NCBI GenBank assembly: GCA_963971285.1
Contig: OZ020245.1
Coordinates: forward strand, 20,846,983-20,910,982
Source of the DNA: Astropecten irregularis
Taxonomy: Eukaryota; Echinodermata; Asteroidea; Paxillosida; Astropectinidae
Direction: 5' to 3'
DNA: 64,000 nt
Both the position numbers and the translations under genes were made by a program. Shown here piece after piece: positions 10,287-22,010 of the stretch (the first letter of the stretch is position 1; the number at the start of each line of letters is the position of its first letter). Under the pieces are notes generated by a model. The model was not told the origin of the DNA. It did no database searches and saw nothing but the letters and a program-made list of their open reading frames with translations.

Positions 10287-11574
10287 TTTAACCAAGCATA
10301 GAGGAAAACCATACATGCCTATATATTTACATAGACTACAGTATAACATGGTCACAGTTGTATGTTAATTTGAAAACTTACAAATAAATTTCAAAATGTT
10401 TTGAGATTTTTATGATCAAGCAATGGCAATGCATCTTCAAAGGTTTATCATCATGATGAAATTTTTAAGTAGTCAAATTTTAGATATGGATAGTACATTC
10501 TTTCTCTAGTTTTCCATCTTTTAGGAGAGGGGTTGAGGAACAATTTATAAGGATTGTCATTTCTTGTAAGTCATGGTAAAAATGTATTAATATCAAAACT
10601 TGTCTTTTCAACAACAACATTTTCAGTTTTGAAAATGTTGACATCTTTACATGTTGCATTTTTGTGGTTTCAAGTCTTTTTCATCTCATTATATTTGTCA
10701 TCCAATTTGTTCAGCAAATAACCGACTATATATTAAGATAGAATGAATCTACCATGTAGAGTACGTGTCCTGTGTGAGCCATTCGAGGCAAAGTTTGCCA
10801 CTCTGGGAATTTAAACCAACAATTATAATTTATACTAATAGCCTCTTTAAAGCAAAAAAAGGAACCCATGTATACCTGCAAACATCCTGCGGTTTGTTAC
10901 AGGAAGTGAAATGTTGGCAGTAAAATGCGCGGCCTGCGTTCTTGATAAAAACAATCCATTCCTTCCTGTTGTGGTTTCGCTCTGATGTCAGTCCTTTTTA
11001 ATGATGTCTCTGTTGCCATGGTAACACATCATTATCAACAATTCCGAGGTGGGTGCCAGAGTTAGTGGTCTCGAACTTGGGGTCATGTTTACTCTCCAGT
11101 GAAAAGAAAAAAGCCAAAGAAAAGAAGCTTTGAATGATTTCATATGCTTTCATGTTATCTTGCTTCTTTGTTTTTCGCAGATTCTACATAGTACATGTAT
11201 GTATAAATCAGTCCTCATGTAATGTGCATGTAGGCTGTAATTGATGTAGTATACAGGCTTATAGGCAAAGGAAAGGTGTGTAAACAAAAAGTTTGGATCA
11301 AAGAGCTATATAAAGTTGAGGATGGACAAAAAGCTTGAAGCAGGATTAATCACGGATTTTGGTTCCTGCATCTGGACGTATATAGTAGTGAATTGATGAG
11401 AACTGACAGAGGACTGAGTTTGAGGGTAAAGATAGATGTAGTGGTCCATTTATCATAAACATATGTGTAGCCCACATTAATAATAGTAGCAGACCTACAC
11501 GAAGAAAATAGTCATTTTCTTTGTAATAACTTAGGATGGAGAAGCTGTAGTCTTCTGCACAACATCTTCCTGAT
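10287..11574. other. No gene recognised
   Basis: AT-rich with many short A and T runs. No copy elsewhere in the window and no convincing exon. Confidence 0.45.
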
Positions 11575-11912
11575 TTAAAGGTTATATCATATACTTTGGT
11601 TTTTGTCAAAGAAATACAGATTCATGGGCAAAAATGATACACGGTAAAAGTAATCTGTGAAAATTCCATACGTTGCCCACTTTTTTAGAAAACAGTGAAA
11701 AACAGTCTTTTCTCTTTTATTTTTGATCTTTAAAAGATCAAAAAATAACTTTGCTCACTAGTTTTACTCTTTTCTGGATAAAAACAGCATTTCAGGCAGA
11801 CATTTTTTAACGGTATGTTTCTACCATCACCATCTTTTTACCCTGTAAGTTATAGGTAAATCTGTGAAGATTTCCGTTTCGGTATGTTACCAAAGTATGA
11901 TACTACCTTTAA
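11575..11912 (+). mobile_element. Family K element, complete
   Basis: Both termini are present: TTAAAGGTTATATCATA at left and TATGATACTACCTTTAA at right. Internal motifs match the other K copies, including the self-complementary GATCTTTAAAAGATC in the centre. Confidence 0.88.
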
Positions 11913-12148
11913 ATTGAAAAAGCAAAATTTAGAACTAGAAAAGTTTTAAGTATGCAAATGTTGAATTTGTCATGCAGAATTTTTAATTATTGTTAGGCTC
12001 AAGTTGTATACAGAGATATAACAATTAACTAGCAAATTAAAAGATATTTTGTTCATTACCCTCATTGGTCATAATGATATTCCACTGGTTTACATTGAAT
12101 ATTGAAATTATGTTGTTGTGTATGCCTGGGGGGTACAACATTGACCAT

Positions 12149-12390
12149 GGGCCTTTCTCAAAGCTCGGCTCCGGCTCTGGCTTCGTCTCTGTTTTCATAT
12201 GCTGAAAATATAGGTTGTGGTTTGCCATTTGAAGCTGAAGCTCTGTTGTCCTTTTCAAACCAGAGAATCTACTTCCTAACTGCAGCCAAAAGCCTCTATT
12301 TTGATACCTGTAATTTTGAAATAGATTCACGAAATGGAATCGGATCCGGAGCCTGAGCCTGAGCCAGAGCCGAGCTTTGAGAAAGCCCCC
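12149..12390 (+). mobile_element. Family P MITE, copy 1
   Basis: The ends GGGCCTTTCTCAAAGCTCGG and CCGAGCTTTGAGAAAGCCCC are inverted repeats, followed inward by GGCTC/GAGCC-rich arms. The core (GCTGAAAATATAGGTTGTGG, AGAGAATCTACTT, AAAGCCTCTATTTTGATACC) recurs at 31.5, 35.1, 58.4 and 58.7 kb. ATGG on each side may be the target duplication. The 140-codon minus ORF here is repeat-derived. Confidence 0.88.
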
Positions 12391-13043
12391 ATGGCAAACT
12401 GAAAAGTTTGCAAACAGATCATTCTGGTGAAATGTCTTCTTTTTTTCTTCTCCGGGCAATTAAGACGGAAAAATCTAAAACTATTTTTTTTAATCATCAT
12501 CTGTACATGTAGATGTTATTATTTGGGGACTTAAAGCCTTTTATGGGGTTATTATTTACAGTGTGGGCCAAAATTCAGGTGTTTTTCCTTGGTTACCAGT
12601 GTTATGACAGCTAAATCATTATATGCAGCCATGGGGCTTGGATACTTAGCAGGCAGGGTAGCGCCTGTGAACTGTCCGACTTTTGTTTTTCCTCCGTTTC
12701 ATAAGATTATATAGTCCCTATTTCCTTCCCGTTCTTCCCTGAAGAAAACGCCAAGAAATTACTGAGGCTAAGGTCATCGACCATAAGGTTACTGACCCCT
12801 CAGTCAATGTTGTGATGAACATTATGTGGGCTTTATTAACTCCCATAAAATTTTGGTCGGAATATGACTGGAGGTTAGCAAAAACATTGATTTAAACAAC
12901 TCCTGAAATTCTCGTAAATATCAAATTTGTCTCCGATAGGCATTTTGCTGTGGTTTGGTGGGATGACGGAGTCGCTCACCCAGAATGGGCCCTTGGCTTA
13001 TGGAAACTTTGTAAAGTTATTGTTTGGTTAAGGAACTTCCCGT
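12391..13043. other. No gene recognised
   Basis: No repeats shared with the rest of the window and no open frame of note. Confidence 0.45.
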
Positions 13044-13284
13044 GGGGCCAATTTCATAGAGCTGCTTAGCACAAAAATTTGCTAAGCATGACATTTCTGT
13101 CTTAGTAAAAGCAGGATTAACAACCTAATTTCTGTGTGTTGTGTATCACTTGCAATTGTTCTCTAGCTGTTGTTCGCTGACCGTGAATATCAAATGGAAT
13201 TTTCAATGGTGGTTTGTTTCATTGGGCAAGCTATTTTTATGCTAAGCAAGTTTTTGTGCTAAGCAGCTCTATGAAATTGGCCCC
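13044..13284 (-). mobile_element. Family A MITE, copy 2
   Basis: One of the best preserved copies: GGGGCCAATTTCATAGAGCT at left and AGCTCTATGAAATTGGCCCC at right, perfectly inverted. The middle is reversed relative to 2415-2660. Confidence 0.92.
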
Positions 13285-13675
13285 TGTACATACGTACTCA
13301 CTGATTGTTTAGATTCTGTCCTCGTGTGATTTATACGTATCCTGGTGAGTTTCACTTTGAATGCCCGGTCTAAGATTATTATTTGTTATTTCTAAGGAAA
13401 TGAAATTAGAACTGGAGCTTGAAAACCTGAGGAAATTTGCGGAGGGAATTTTGAGTTCTAAGAGAGGACCTTGAATCGTTATTAGGGGAATCCCCACTGG
13501 GGTATATGACAGACTAAAAATGAAAATAAAATGACAAACTTCCGTCTGATTAAGTTTGAAAAGTGGGTCACCATGATTGAGGTCATTTGCCTGAGAAGGA
13601 CCAATTATGATTTATGCGGGAGACAGGGGTGATTTGGGGAATGATGTGAGGGTCATATCTGCTGTGTGCAAGGGC

Positions 13676-13870
13676 TTAGACCTAACCCTGTACACTTACC
13701 ACAAGGCTGCTTAGTGCTTACCACACTAAGCAAAACCTGCTTACCACACATTACCGCAATCTCCATGGGGAAATGGATTGTAAGCCCCGCATTACCACAC
13801 AAACCACACTAAACAAACAAAAAAACGTGTGGTAAACTGTGGTTACGATTAATGTAAACCTTACCCTTCC
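13676..13870. mobile_element. Inverted-repeat element with CTTACCACAC motifs
   Basis: Ends TTAGACCTAACCCTG and GTAAACCTTACCC are diverged inverted repeats; several TTACCACAC/GTGTGGTAA motifs lie inside. The element at 35777-35979 has the same ends and motif order with the complementary arrangement. Confidence 0.65.
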
Positions 13871-14327
13871 AGAGTTATTTACCAGAGTCATTGAATTTGA
13901 GTCTGATTCCAGTTACATTGTAGTTGACTAGAGTCACAATTTGAAGCAAACTAACTTGTGACCTATGACTCGACACAAATTGACTTAAGGCTTGACTTTA
14001 TACTCAACCAAATTTGCTTGGTGATGGTTAGCCCCAAAAATACGTTCTTAAAACAAAAAGTCTGGTTTTGCCAGTTAAAATGCCTGCTATAGATGTATAT
14101 TTCTTAATTGATGATTAATAACTGTATAATTATATTAATTTTAACATAAAAAATCACATTAATTGATGTTGACTGGTCACTTTTTCGTTTTACCAAGCAA
14201 GCCATTTCCAATCATGAAGCAAAGTTTAAGCTTCTTATTAGTCAGTCAACCAACTTTCAGTGACATGACCAACAACTTTCATGTTCATCAAATAACCACA
14301 ATGGAAACTGACCGAATTTAAAGTCAT

Positions 14328-14508
14328 TGGAAAGTGAACAAAGAAAAATTGACTGGAGCAGAACTCGAACCGGCGACCTCCTGAATACCGTACAGGCGCT
14401 CTACCAACTGAGCCATCCAGCCCTACGTTGGTGGTGAGTGACCCCAATATTCAGGAGGTTGCTGGTTCGTGTCCCGCTCCAGTCAATTTTTCTTTGTTCA
14501 CTTTTCAA
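14328..14508. mobile_element. Palindromic double SINE S1
   Basis: The left arm (14328-14425) is an S1 tRNA-like segment read on the minus strand with B box, A box and the TTGACTGGAGC end. The right arm (14446-14508) is the B-box half read on the plus strand, ending in the same TTTTTCTTTGTTCAC. The result is a near-palindromic hairpin with a short spacer. Confidence 0.8.
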
Positions 14509-14903
14509 TAACTTTCATGTTCTTTCATGAACCGCAGAACTTTCATGTTCTGCGGTTTTGTGTGATTGATACCATTGATACTAAAGCATACACAACTATA
14601 CCCATCCAGGATATTTGCAATTTCTAAGAATCTGAACCACAAACTGGTAGATGTTGTGATTGTTCCTTCCGCTCATGCTCAGTGTCACTCATTAGATTTC
14701 TAAGGAACTGATCTGTCCACACAATGCAAGGTAGACCTTCGGGATGCTCAGGGAAGCTTCAGGGAAAGTCCCCCCACTTCCTTAATGACCGACCGTGCTG
14801 TCATGTAGAGAAGTTTCTCCAGTTGGATATGGGAATGAATCTGCCGGTCTGGTATACAATCTGAGTTGATGGCTTTTTACACTGCGTCGTATAAGATGGT
14901 TCG

Positions 14904-15213
14904 GGGGGCATAGGTGGCAAGTGCATTAGGCACTTGCCTCTAGATGTGGCCTGGGTTCGAATCTGGCCTGGGTCATATGTGAGTAGAGTTGTGCGTTGGT
15001 TCTATCCTATGCTACGAGGGTTTTTCTCCGGGTTCTCTGGTTTTCCTCCCTCCACAAAAATCTCAGGCTGTACGGCACGCCGTGATCCTATATGGGTTGA
15101 TGTGGCTGGCAGCCAAGGGCGCCCATGAAAGCCTGCTACTTGATCACGTTGTAGTTATCCCTCGCAATTCAGCAACCCAGCTGCGAGTAAGGATGATTAG
15201 CCTCCCAATTTAT
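14904..15213 (+). mobile_element. tRNA-derived SINE S2, copy 1
   Basis: The head has an A-box-like TAGGTGGCAAGTGCATTAGG and a B box GGGTTCGAATCTGG. A conserved body follows with GTTTTTCTCCGGGT, GGTTTTCCTCCCTCCAC, TGTGGCTGGCAGCCAAGGGC and GAAAGCCTGCTACT. A second copy is at 26990-27315. The tail runs into an M element. Pol III transcribed in its active form, LINE-dependent by family logic. Confidence 0.85.
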
Positions 15214-15216
15214 TGT

Positions 15217-15549
15217 CCGATATCTCGGGTTTGGAACTTGGAACCTGCACGAACCCTGAGATTTTGTTCAATCCTTTCCACACTTGAAAATGTTCAACCC
15301 CGAGCCAACCCGGGTAGGACGGTCTAACTGGATCGAAATCAACCCTGGTAGGGACCTGGGTTGAAAATCTCAACCCAGTTCCAAACTGCATTTTTTACCA
15401 TGATCTGTATTGTATAAGCTGGTTCACCAAAAAACATAGTGTGAGCGTTGCGTCTCTTCGATCCGGTTAAAACACTTGCTGGGCTGAACCAGGGCAGATC
15501 CGAGTTGGTTTCAACACGGATCGAAAAGGTGATAGTGTGAAACTGAGGC
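15217..15549 (+). mobile_element. Family M element, copy 3 (left end truncated)
   Basis: It starts inside the left terminal repeat at CCGATATCTCGGG and runs through the M interior to GAAAAGGTGATAGTGTGAAA. It directly abuts the tail of SINE S2, so one inserted at or next to the other. Confidence 0.8.
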
Positions 15550-15954
15550 CTAGCCTCAAGCTGATCCGTCTACCGGTATCTATCCCTAATAATCATTGAT
15601 TTTTGTCTTTTCCCATTCAGCCATTCTTTCCTGGAACTATGATGCGTCATTGTTTGCATTATTACTTCTTGACTCCTCACTGTGGGAAAATTGTTTTGCT
15701 TGAAGTCCGTATATTGACCCCACTCTGAAATTTTGTTCCAGAATCTAGATTGTGCTTTCACTAGGTCACAGTTCGAACTATCCTGATAAAATTTACTTGT
15801 GGCTTCTATATACTAAAACCAATGGATATGAGATTAGCAGGAAAACATCATTTGGCAAATGTATATGATATCACATTCCACTTGTTTCCAAAATCAAAAT
15901 ATTTTTTGGATATGGTTCTCTAGCCAGTGGTTTGTCCATAACAAGGAAGCCCCT

Positions 15955-16198
15955 GGTATAAGGTTTCACCATAAAAAAAACTAAAACATAAAGTTATCTT
16001 TCACTGAATAATTTTCATAATGACGTATTGTCTGAAGAAAGTAGGACACATTCCATTCTGATTTCTGGTTTAAACTGGTATAGGGTTTCACCATAAAAAA
16101 AACTAAAATATAAAGTTATCTTTCACTGAATAATGTTCATAATGACGTATTGTCTGAAGAAAGTAGGGCACATTCCATTCTGATTTCTGGTTTAAACT
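15955..16198 (+). repeat. Two-copy 122-bp tandem duplication
   Basis: Unit 1 is 15955-16076 and unit 2 is 16077-16198. They differ at only a few positions, so the duplication is recent. Shared landmarks are GGTTTCACCATAAAAAAAAC and ATTCTGATTTCTGGTTTAAAC. No coding sense. Confidence 0.9.
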
Positions 16199-16419
16199 TT
16201 TGCCCTTTTCTTAATAAAGCTACAATAAAAAGTCTTGTTGTGGTTATTCGCATGAATTGTCTTGCTTTCTAACCCCCAAAACAATGTAATGACTTTCTCT
16301 TAGAAAAACCCAACATATCAGCTCATTGTTCATAATCACATTTGGCTAAGTACTATTTGTATCTAATTGTTAAGAAATAAGTTTCGTAAGATTTAGGAAT
16401 ATTTCTCCTATCTTGGACT

Positions 16420-16617
16420 AAAGCCCTGTTCGCACTGGACTTTTTTGGGCAAATTTACCAAGACGCTGGGGAATTTGACCCATTTTAAGTCCAGTGCGGA
16501 CGTCTCGGGAAGTCTTCCTCTCAGCTACTTTTCCCGACCCGCGCGGGCATTTCTACCGGCCAACTTCTGCCCAGGAAGAATTCCTGAGACACTTTTCCCG
16601 AGAGGAAAAGTCCAGTA
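16420..16617. mobile_element. Family N MITE, copy 1
   Basis: The left end is AAGCCCTGTTCGCACTGGAC; the right end carries GGAAAAGTCCAG in inverse orientation. Inner repeats include TCCAGTGCGGAC and TCTCGGG/CCCGAGA. Related element at 28174-28445. Confidence 0.72.
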
Positions 16618-17019
16618 GATAGTATAATCACTTTAGGAACATTTATTTAGCCTGATTCCTTTATGGAGTACCTTTATGAAATAGAGCCCAGGCCAGTGTC
16701 TTATTCGTTGAAGAGTTTTGGCTGTACATACAGAAATATGTCAAATTGATGATAGTACACATTGCGAATATCCTATAATGTTTGAGTACAGATTATTTAA
16801 GATTTCAGTACTTACTGAGCTGGCATGAAAACTTTCGGTTTTAAGGATCTATTGTGTAACACTTAATTTATTGTTCATTGTAAATTTGAATGTATTGATG
16901 TATTCTTTTTAATGTGTAATTCTTCACATTCTGTAGATTACTGTACAGTACCTTGTGATGTATGTGATACGGAAAGCTTAAAAAAATTATATTTCTAATT
17001 ATTATTACCATTATAAGTT

Positions 17020-17183
17020 GCTGCAAACTGCTCATCAGCCAAATTGACCTGAAATATATCAAATGCTTGGAGTTAGGAAGGCTAGACACGTTTCGATCCT
17101 AGCAGGATCTTTCTCATTTAGCCTTTGAGAATGATCCTGCTAGGATCGAAATGCGTCAGGCCCTCCTAACTCTTAAGCATTTT
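17020..17183. mobile_element. Family H retroelement fragments, inverted pair
   Basis: Two H units face each other. Left, minus sense: CTCATCAGCC, GCTTGGAGTTAGGA, then CGTTTCGATCCTAGCAGGATC. Right, plus sense: GCCTTTGAGAA, stem GATCCTGCTAGGATC at 17133-17147, GAAATGCGTCAGG and CTAACTCTTAAGC. A GATCC/GGATC stem followed by GAAACGCGTC resembles stem II and the 3' core of hammerhead ribozymes carried by Penelope-like elements, which often have inverted or tandem terminal units. Confidence 0.7.
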
Positions 17184-18101
17184 GTTATTACCATTGTTAT
17201 GAATGCACTTCAGAACAAATGAGTAACTTACATTTCATTCTTGATGGTGCACCCTAATAACCTCCCCCCACCCAAAGAGGCAGATGTAATTTCATTGTTC
17301 TCATTTACTTCAGTGATTAATTTTACGTCAATATTGTTACTGTAAACACTGACCAAGGCCAACATTTCAGCCTGGCGTGGCAGAGCCATGTGCTGGCAGC
17401 AGGGTGGGTGGGTTATTAAACGTTGATCGTGGTCCCCTTATAACCGTGAGGTCAGTCCTCCTTACAACCTGACCCACTGGGTGTACTTGATCTTGTTTCC
17501 CTAACCTTCCCCCCTTTTCATCCAGGGCAGCAACACCGAGTTCCAACCGCAAACGACCTTACGATTGCTTAATTGATGTTTGTGCTCTTTCCAGGTAATC
17601 TGTGTTACCCGGTTGCTTTTGTCAGAGGTTCCCCCACGTCAAAAGCCGGATGCAGGGCCTATTTTTTTATTCGGAGTGGTGTTGCTCTGCGGTAGTCCAG
17701 TGTCTTATGCTCAGCCGACCGTAAATCATTGAAACAGAGGTAGGGAAAGATTTTTACTACATTCTTGGGGGAGATGGTGGGTATATAGTGAGGGTGAGGG
17801 GAAGATTGTCAAACTTCCTAACCAGAAAAAAAAGAAACAACATTTTTATTTCCAAAGCAATCCTTGACCCAACAGCCATAGCATAATTTCAACATGCAAT
17901 ATAAGGTCCAGAAAACCACAAAAAAATCGGCGTTTTCATATTCAGCTGCTTCACACCAATGTCAAATATTTCTATTTACAATAAACAATAGGTTTTAATC
18001 AAATCCGGGCCAAAATTTTGCCTAACACTCCTCTTTTCTTTGATAAAGCGTCCAGCCTCCATATGTCCCGTGTACAAACTACTCACCAGTTGCACACCAA
18101 A
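17184..18101. other. No gene recognised
   Basis: Unremarkable sequence with a moderately GC-rich patch around 17370-17560. The open minus frame there lacks motifs. Confidence 0.4.
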
Positions 18102-18167
18102 ATGGCGGCTCGTGTACAATTGGTATGGAGAATGGCGACCTCCATGCGAATTACCACGCGCCCTATG
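18102..18167 (+). CDS. Candidate first coding exon, mitochondrial-presequence-like (weak)
   Basis: An ATG in strong Kozak context (CACCAAAATGG) opens a frame beginning MAARVQLVWRMATSMRITTR. It is rich in Arg, Ser, Thr and Ala and has no acidic residue, as in mitochondrial targeting peptides. A possible donor GTCAGT follows codon 22 at 18168; without splicing the frame stops at 18213-18215. No downstream exon in matching phase was identified and no family could be named. It may equally be a chance ORF: GTCAGT is not a strong donor and the upstream sequence shows no clear promoter. Confidence 0.22.
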
Positions 18168-20846
18168 GTCAGTTTCTATCTTGCGCTTAGCGCTATATAC
18201 CGGGGTAATCTTTGATGCAATTGTCCTACAGCATAATAAGCCCCAAACTCAGTCAAATGATCCACTGACCAGTTTGAACACTGTACTACAGGCAGACACT
18301 GTAAACAATGTGTCCTCATTAAACATCATGCCACAGTCCTATTCCTCAGTTTTCATCTGCAAATCATTCAAGAATACACAATTTAGTGTATGACGTGTCA
18401 TGGGTGACATCATGATGATGTTTGTTTGTATGTTTGCTGTTATGGGAGAGTTCAGCATCTATCAGGCAACATATGCGTGCATTTTATTATCCATGTCTTG
18501 TAAAAGTTCATTGGCATTTGCTGTTTATGGTAGTAAAAGCCCCCCCCCCCCTCCTCCCCCTAAGCCCCTCCCCCTTCCTCGGCATCCAGTGGAGGGGTGG
18601 TTGACCACTAAGCCATTTTAATCTTGCGGTTTTTTATTCATTTCGGAAAAACTTCCGGGTGGCAGGAATATAAAATAAATAAAAAGTGAATCGAGAAAAA
18701 AAAATTAAAGAGACGGAGAGAAGAAACATTTGCTGGGGGGAAAAATAGTCAGCGGTCGTTGCCAGGGAAACCGGTGAACAGAGCAAAGGAAATAACCGCA
18801 ATTGGCCCTTTCCTGGCCTGGAGCAGGTTGGTAACCACTGTGACCGTCTTAATAGGCCAATTGGAACAGACTACCGGTGAAGAAGTGTGTTCCCTGTAAA
18901 GTGTCTTGCAGAGTCACTGAAGCATACTGCCGTTGCATTTCACTATCATTCCATTGATCAGTCATTTTTTCCGATAAATTGTTGTTGTTGTTTTTCTCAG
19001 GTTTTGATTTTTTTTTCTGATAGACTTGACCAAATGTCCAATGATTTCAATCAAGATAGCACAGTTACCTAGAAAACATGAATTCAAAAATTTCATGAAC
19101 AAATTTCATGATTTGACCCATGTGCAAGTCAATGGAAGTGTAAGTAATGGTAATAAACTTCTACAAATGCTTATCAACCAAAAACATGTCATACATTTTT
19201 TTTAAATATAATTAAAATGCAAAAGGCCCTGACATGATTTTCCATCCTGGCAGAAATTAGGGAAAAAATCTCAGCAGGATTTTGAAAAAAGGAAACTCAG
19301 ACCCTCCTATAGACTGATCCCACAGCACATTGTAAAATCTGCCATTACTGCGGTGTCCCCGTCCGCCTTTTGTCTGACAATAAACAAATTTACGCTCTGC
19401 CGCACTCTTTACTGCGGGGTGTATGTTCCCTGATACACCGCAGTGCCAACTACATGAATCGCTCGTGTATAACTGGAAGGAAAGGCTGTGGTTTTGGGTA
19501 TTTAAAAAGCCTACACAATAATAACACAAACAGATCATAAATCTTTGACCTACTTGTAGAACCCAATTTCTCAGAGATGCCTTGCAGGAAATTCCTCGTC
19601 ATTACCTTGAGTCGAGTATTCTATTGATGTGACAGTGAAATGCAGTCTATTTTTAAAATATTGCTTAAAGGTATTCTGAAAAGGGGGATTTTAAAGGAAA
19701 TGTTTTTTTGGAGTTAAATCCCATTGTAGGCTCGGAGCACACCTAGTTTTTAAAGTTTTGCTTTAGGTTCTCTGGATGTCTGAAACAGATCAAAGCCTGA
19801 AAAAAAAAATGGCCCCATGTAAGGAGGCAGTATAACTTATCTCTAATCAAGTTTGTCACTTTTGTCATCATAGAATTTAGGCCAGTAATTGCATCAACTC
19901 ATGTTTCGATAGATCCAAGGCACACTGGTAAAACACCATTTCCAAGCCCCCCACACTATTATAGGTCATTCACCAGCCCGATACCAAGGCTTAACTGCCC
20001 AATCACATAAACCCCCCTTGCACACCTCTTGACAGAAATTTCAGACCCACTCTTCACTTATATACCGCCTCTGGGCCACGGGAATAAGACCTTCAAATGA
20101 TCTGCTGGGTTTCTTTCTTCCTGAAAAATATCCCTTCTTTTTAAGATCAAATTTGTTTTCATTGATCAGACGCAAGTTTAACCCTCTTTTGTGCCACGGG
20201 TGAGAGGGGACGGGCTGAATTTCTGTCCAGCAATGGCTGTTCAGTGAGAGGCAGCCCCCACTGTGACTTAAACTTAAAGGGGCTTGTGAAATATTTCACA
20301 AGAGATATATGTGTATATTAACACCTGTAATTTACATCTCAAAAAGATTGGACTCTTAGCACCTGGGAAGGCCATGGGTCATTGTTATCATGACCCTGGT
20401 CAAAATTGAGCAAAAACCCGCAGGGTCCTAGATTATGTACCCAAAGTCTGGCCTCGGTCTAGTGGTTTACTTTAAAAGTTGAGCTCTTTCAAGTTGTTTT
20501 TCTGGTGTTGGGAGAGTGGGAGGGAGAGAGCGAGAGAATTGCTGGGATTTTTTTGTTGTTGGCTTGAGCATCATTGATGCATGATGCCTCAATCCTTTCT
20601 ACAAAGGTTGAATCCATGCTGATGGGAATTACTTTCTGAACGACCTGCTTGCTGGGGAAGAGGTGCCGTATTGTGAACCCCCATTGTCAAATTGTCCCTT
20701 TCAGCGATAATTCCCTCTCGAATTTGGGAATTGGCAGTGCTAATCCTTAATGATGTGGTCAAAGGATTCCCCCCCTCGTATTTCAAAATCTCGATCGCTG
20801 TGGAGTGGACTAGTAATCCAGTCTAGCCATTTGATGACCACAGCCA
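18168..20846. other. No gene recognised; C-rich tract
   Basis: Holds a 12-base C run at 18540-18551 within a C/T-rich stretch to about 18590, and short purine-rich runs near 18690-18740 and 20515-20540. ORFs are short and motif-free. Possibly intron if the candidate exon at 18.1 kb is real. Confidence 0.4.
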
Positions 20847-20847
20847 G

Positions 20848-20920
20848 TCTTGGTGGTCTAGTTGGTAGGGCATCTGCTTAAGAAGCCAAGATGGTCCTAG
20901 GTTTGAATCTTACCTGTGTG
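20848..20920 (+). mobile_element. tRNA-like SINE head (S3)
   Basis: An A-box-like TGGTCTAGTTGGTAGGGC and a B-box-like AGGTTTGAATCTTA are correctly spaced for a tRNA-derived promoter. The cloverleaf is not complete and no second copy was seen, so a decayed SINE is more likely than a tRNA gene. It ends shortly before the element at 20989. Confidence 0.55.
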
Positions 20921-20988
20921 GCTGTGTCTTGCCCATTGAATTGTGTTTTTCTCACAGTCACTCAGAATAGGCTGTGCGCTTATATTTT

Positions 20989-21505
20989 ACCCTTTTCACA
21001 CTACAAAATCTTGGGGTTAAAGGCAAATCTTAACCTCGAGATACCCCGTGTTATTGTGATAGTACTTGCTAGGGTGCATTCACACTAGACTAAATGGCCA
21101 TTACCTCATGGTTCGTTAACCTTGCTCACAACCAGGGTTAAGGATGTCAATTTCGGGGTTAACAGCCTAACCCCGGGGTTAGTATTGTAGTGTGAAACTG
21201 AGCTGGGTTCCCGTCCCATAGACTATTTTCATCTAGAGCTTGATGTATGAACGACGCGACCGGCCGATATGTAAAGGCATTTTGGGAACAGTCGGCAAGC
21301 TCTGAAAGTCCGGATGTGCAAGACCCTGCTTGTAATGTGAACGCGCACCGTGCGTTAACTCGGGACAACAACCCGGGTTTATAACAAGTTCAGGTTAGCG
21401 AAACAAATGGGAACGGAACTCAGGGTTAATGAACCCCGGAGTAAGAAAAGTTTAACCCAGGGCAGAAAATCTCGGGGTTAAGCAATTTGTAGTGTGAAAA
21501 GGGTA
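20989..21505. mobile_element. 517-bp terminal-inverted-repeat element, TA-flanked
   Basis: The ends TACCCTTTTCACACTACAAA and TTTGTAGTGTGAAAAGGGTA are perfect inverted repeats, with GGGGTTAA/TTAACCCC pairs inside. The TA at each border fits a TA target, as in Tc1/mariner-like elements. The termini resemble family M ends. Non-coding: the ORF at 21159-21371 is short and motif-free. Confidence 0.85.
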
Positions 21506-22010
21506 GAGTCAGCCTTACTTTATAGAATTTTGTAGCACTATTGCAATATCTTATATGTCTTTCTTTCTTTTCTGTTTCTTTTCATTGGTTCGTACTTCAT
21601 GCGAATGCTTCATGAAAAAAAACCATATTCTCTTAATATTCTCATTGATTTTTTACAATCAGTTGAGTACATTTCAACTTGTGCCCAAAAGTGACAATGT
21701 GACATCATGCAAATTATGAATTTCCTTTTCTTGGTCATACTCAAGTAAGAGTTACTGTAGTTTTGCCTAGTTAACAGTTTTTAGAGACAGGGTTTTCCTC
21801 CTTTGTGGTCATTGTTCTGTTTGTATTGTTCTTTTGATTCCTCTTATAAATGTACGTCTTCTGATGAGTAGCCCCCAAATTTGAGTGGCCCTTACCACTA
21901 GCAGGCTTTCTGGGAGTTTAGAATCATGTTCTGTTTTTTACTTAAATTAATCCGGTCGAATCGGTTGTTTGATGATTATATTGATTAAAAAGCCACATCC
22001 TCTTTGAGTG
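21506..22010. other. No gene recognised
   Basis: AT-rich spacer without shared repeats. Confidence 0.45.

Noticed and set aside
12037..12459. 140-codon minus ORF with Pro-Glu repeats
   Set aside because: It reads through the GAGCC-rich arms of a family P MITE; the same artefact occurs at 35062-35307.
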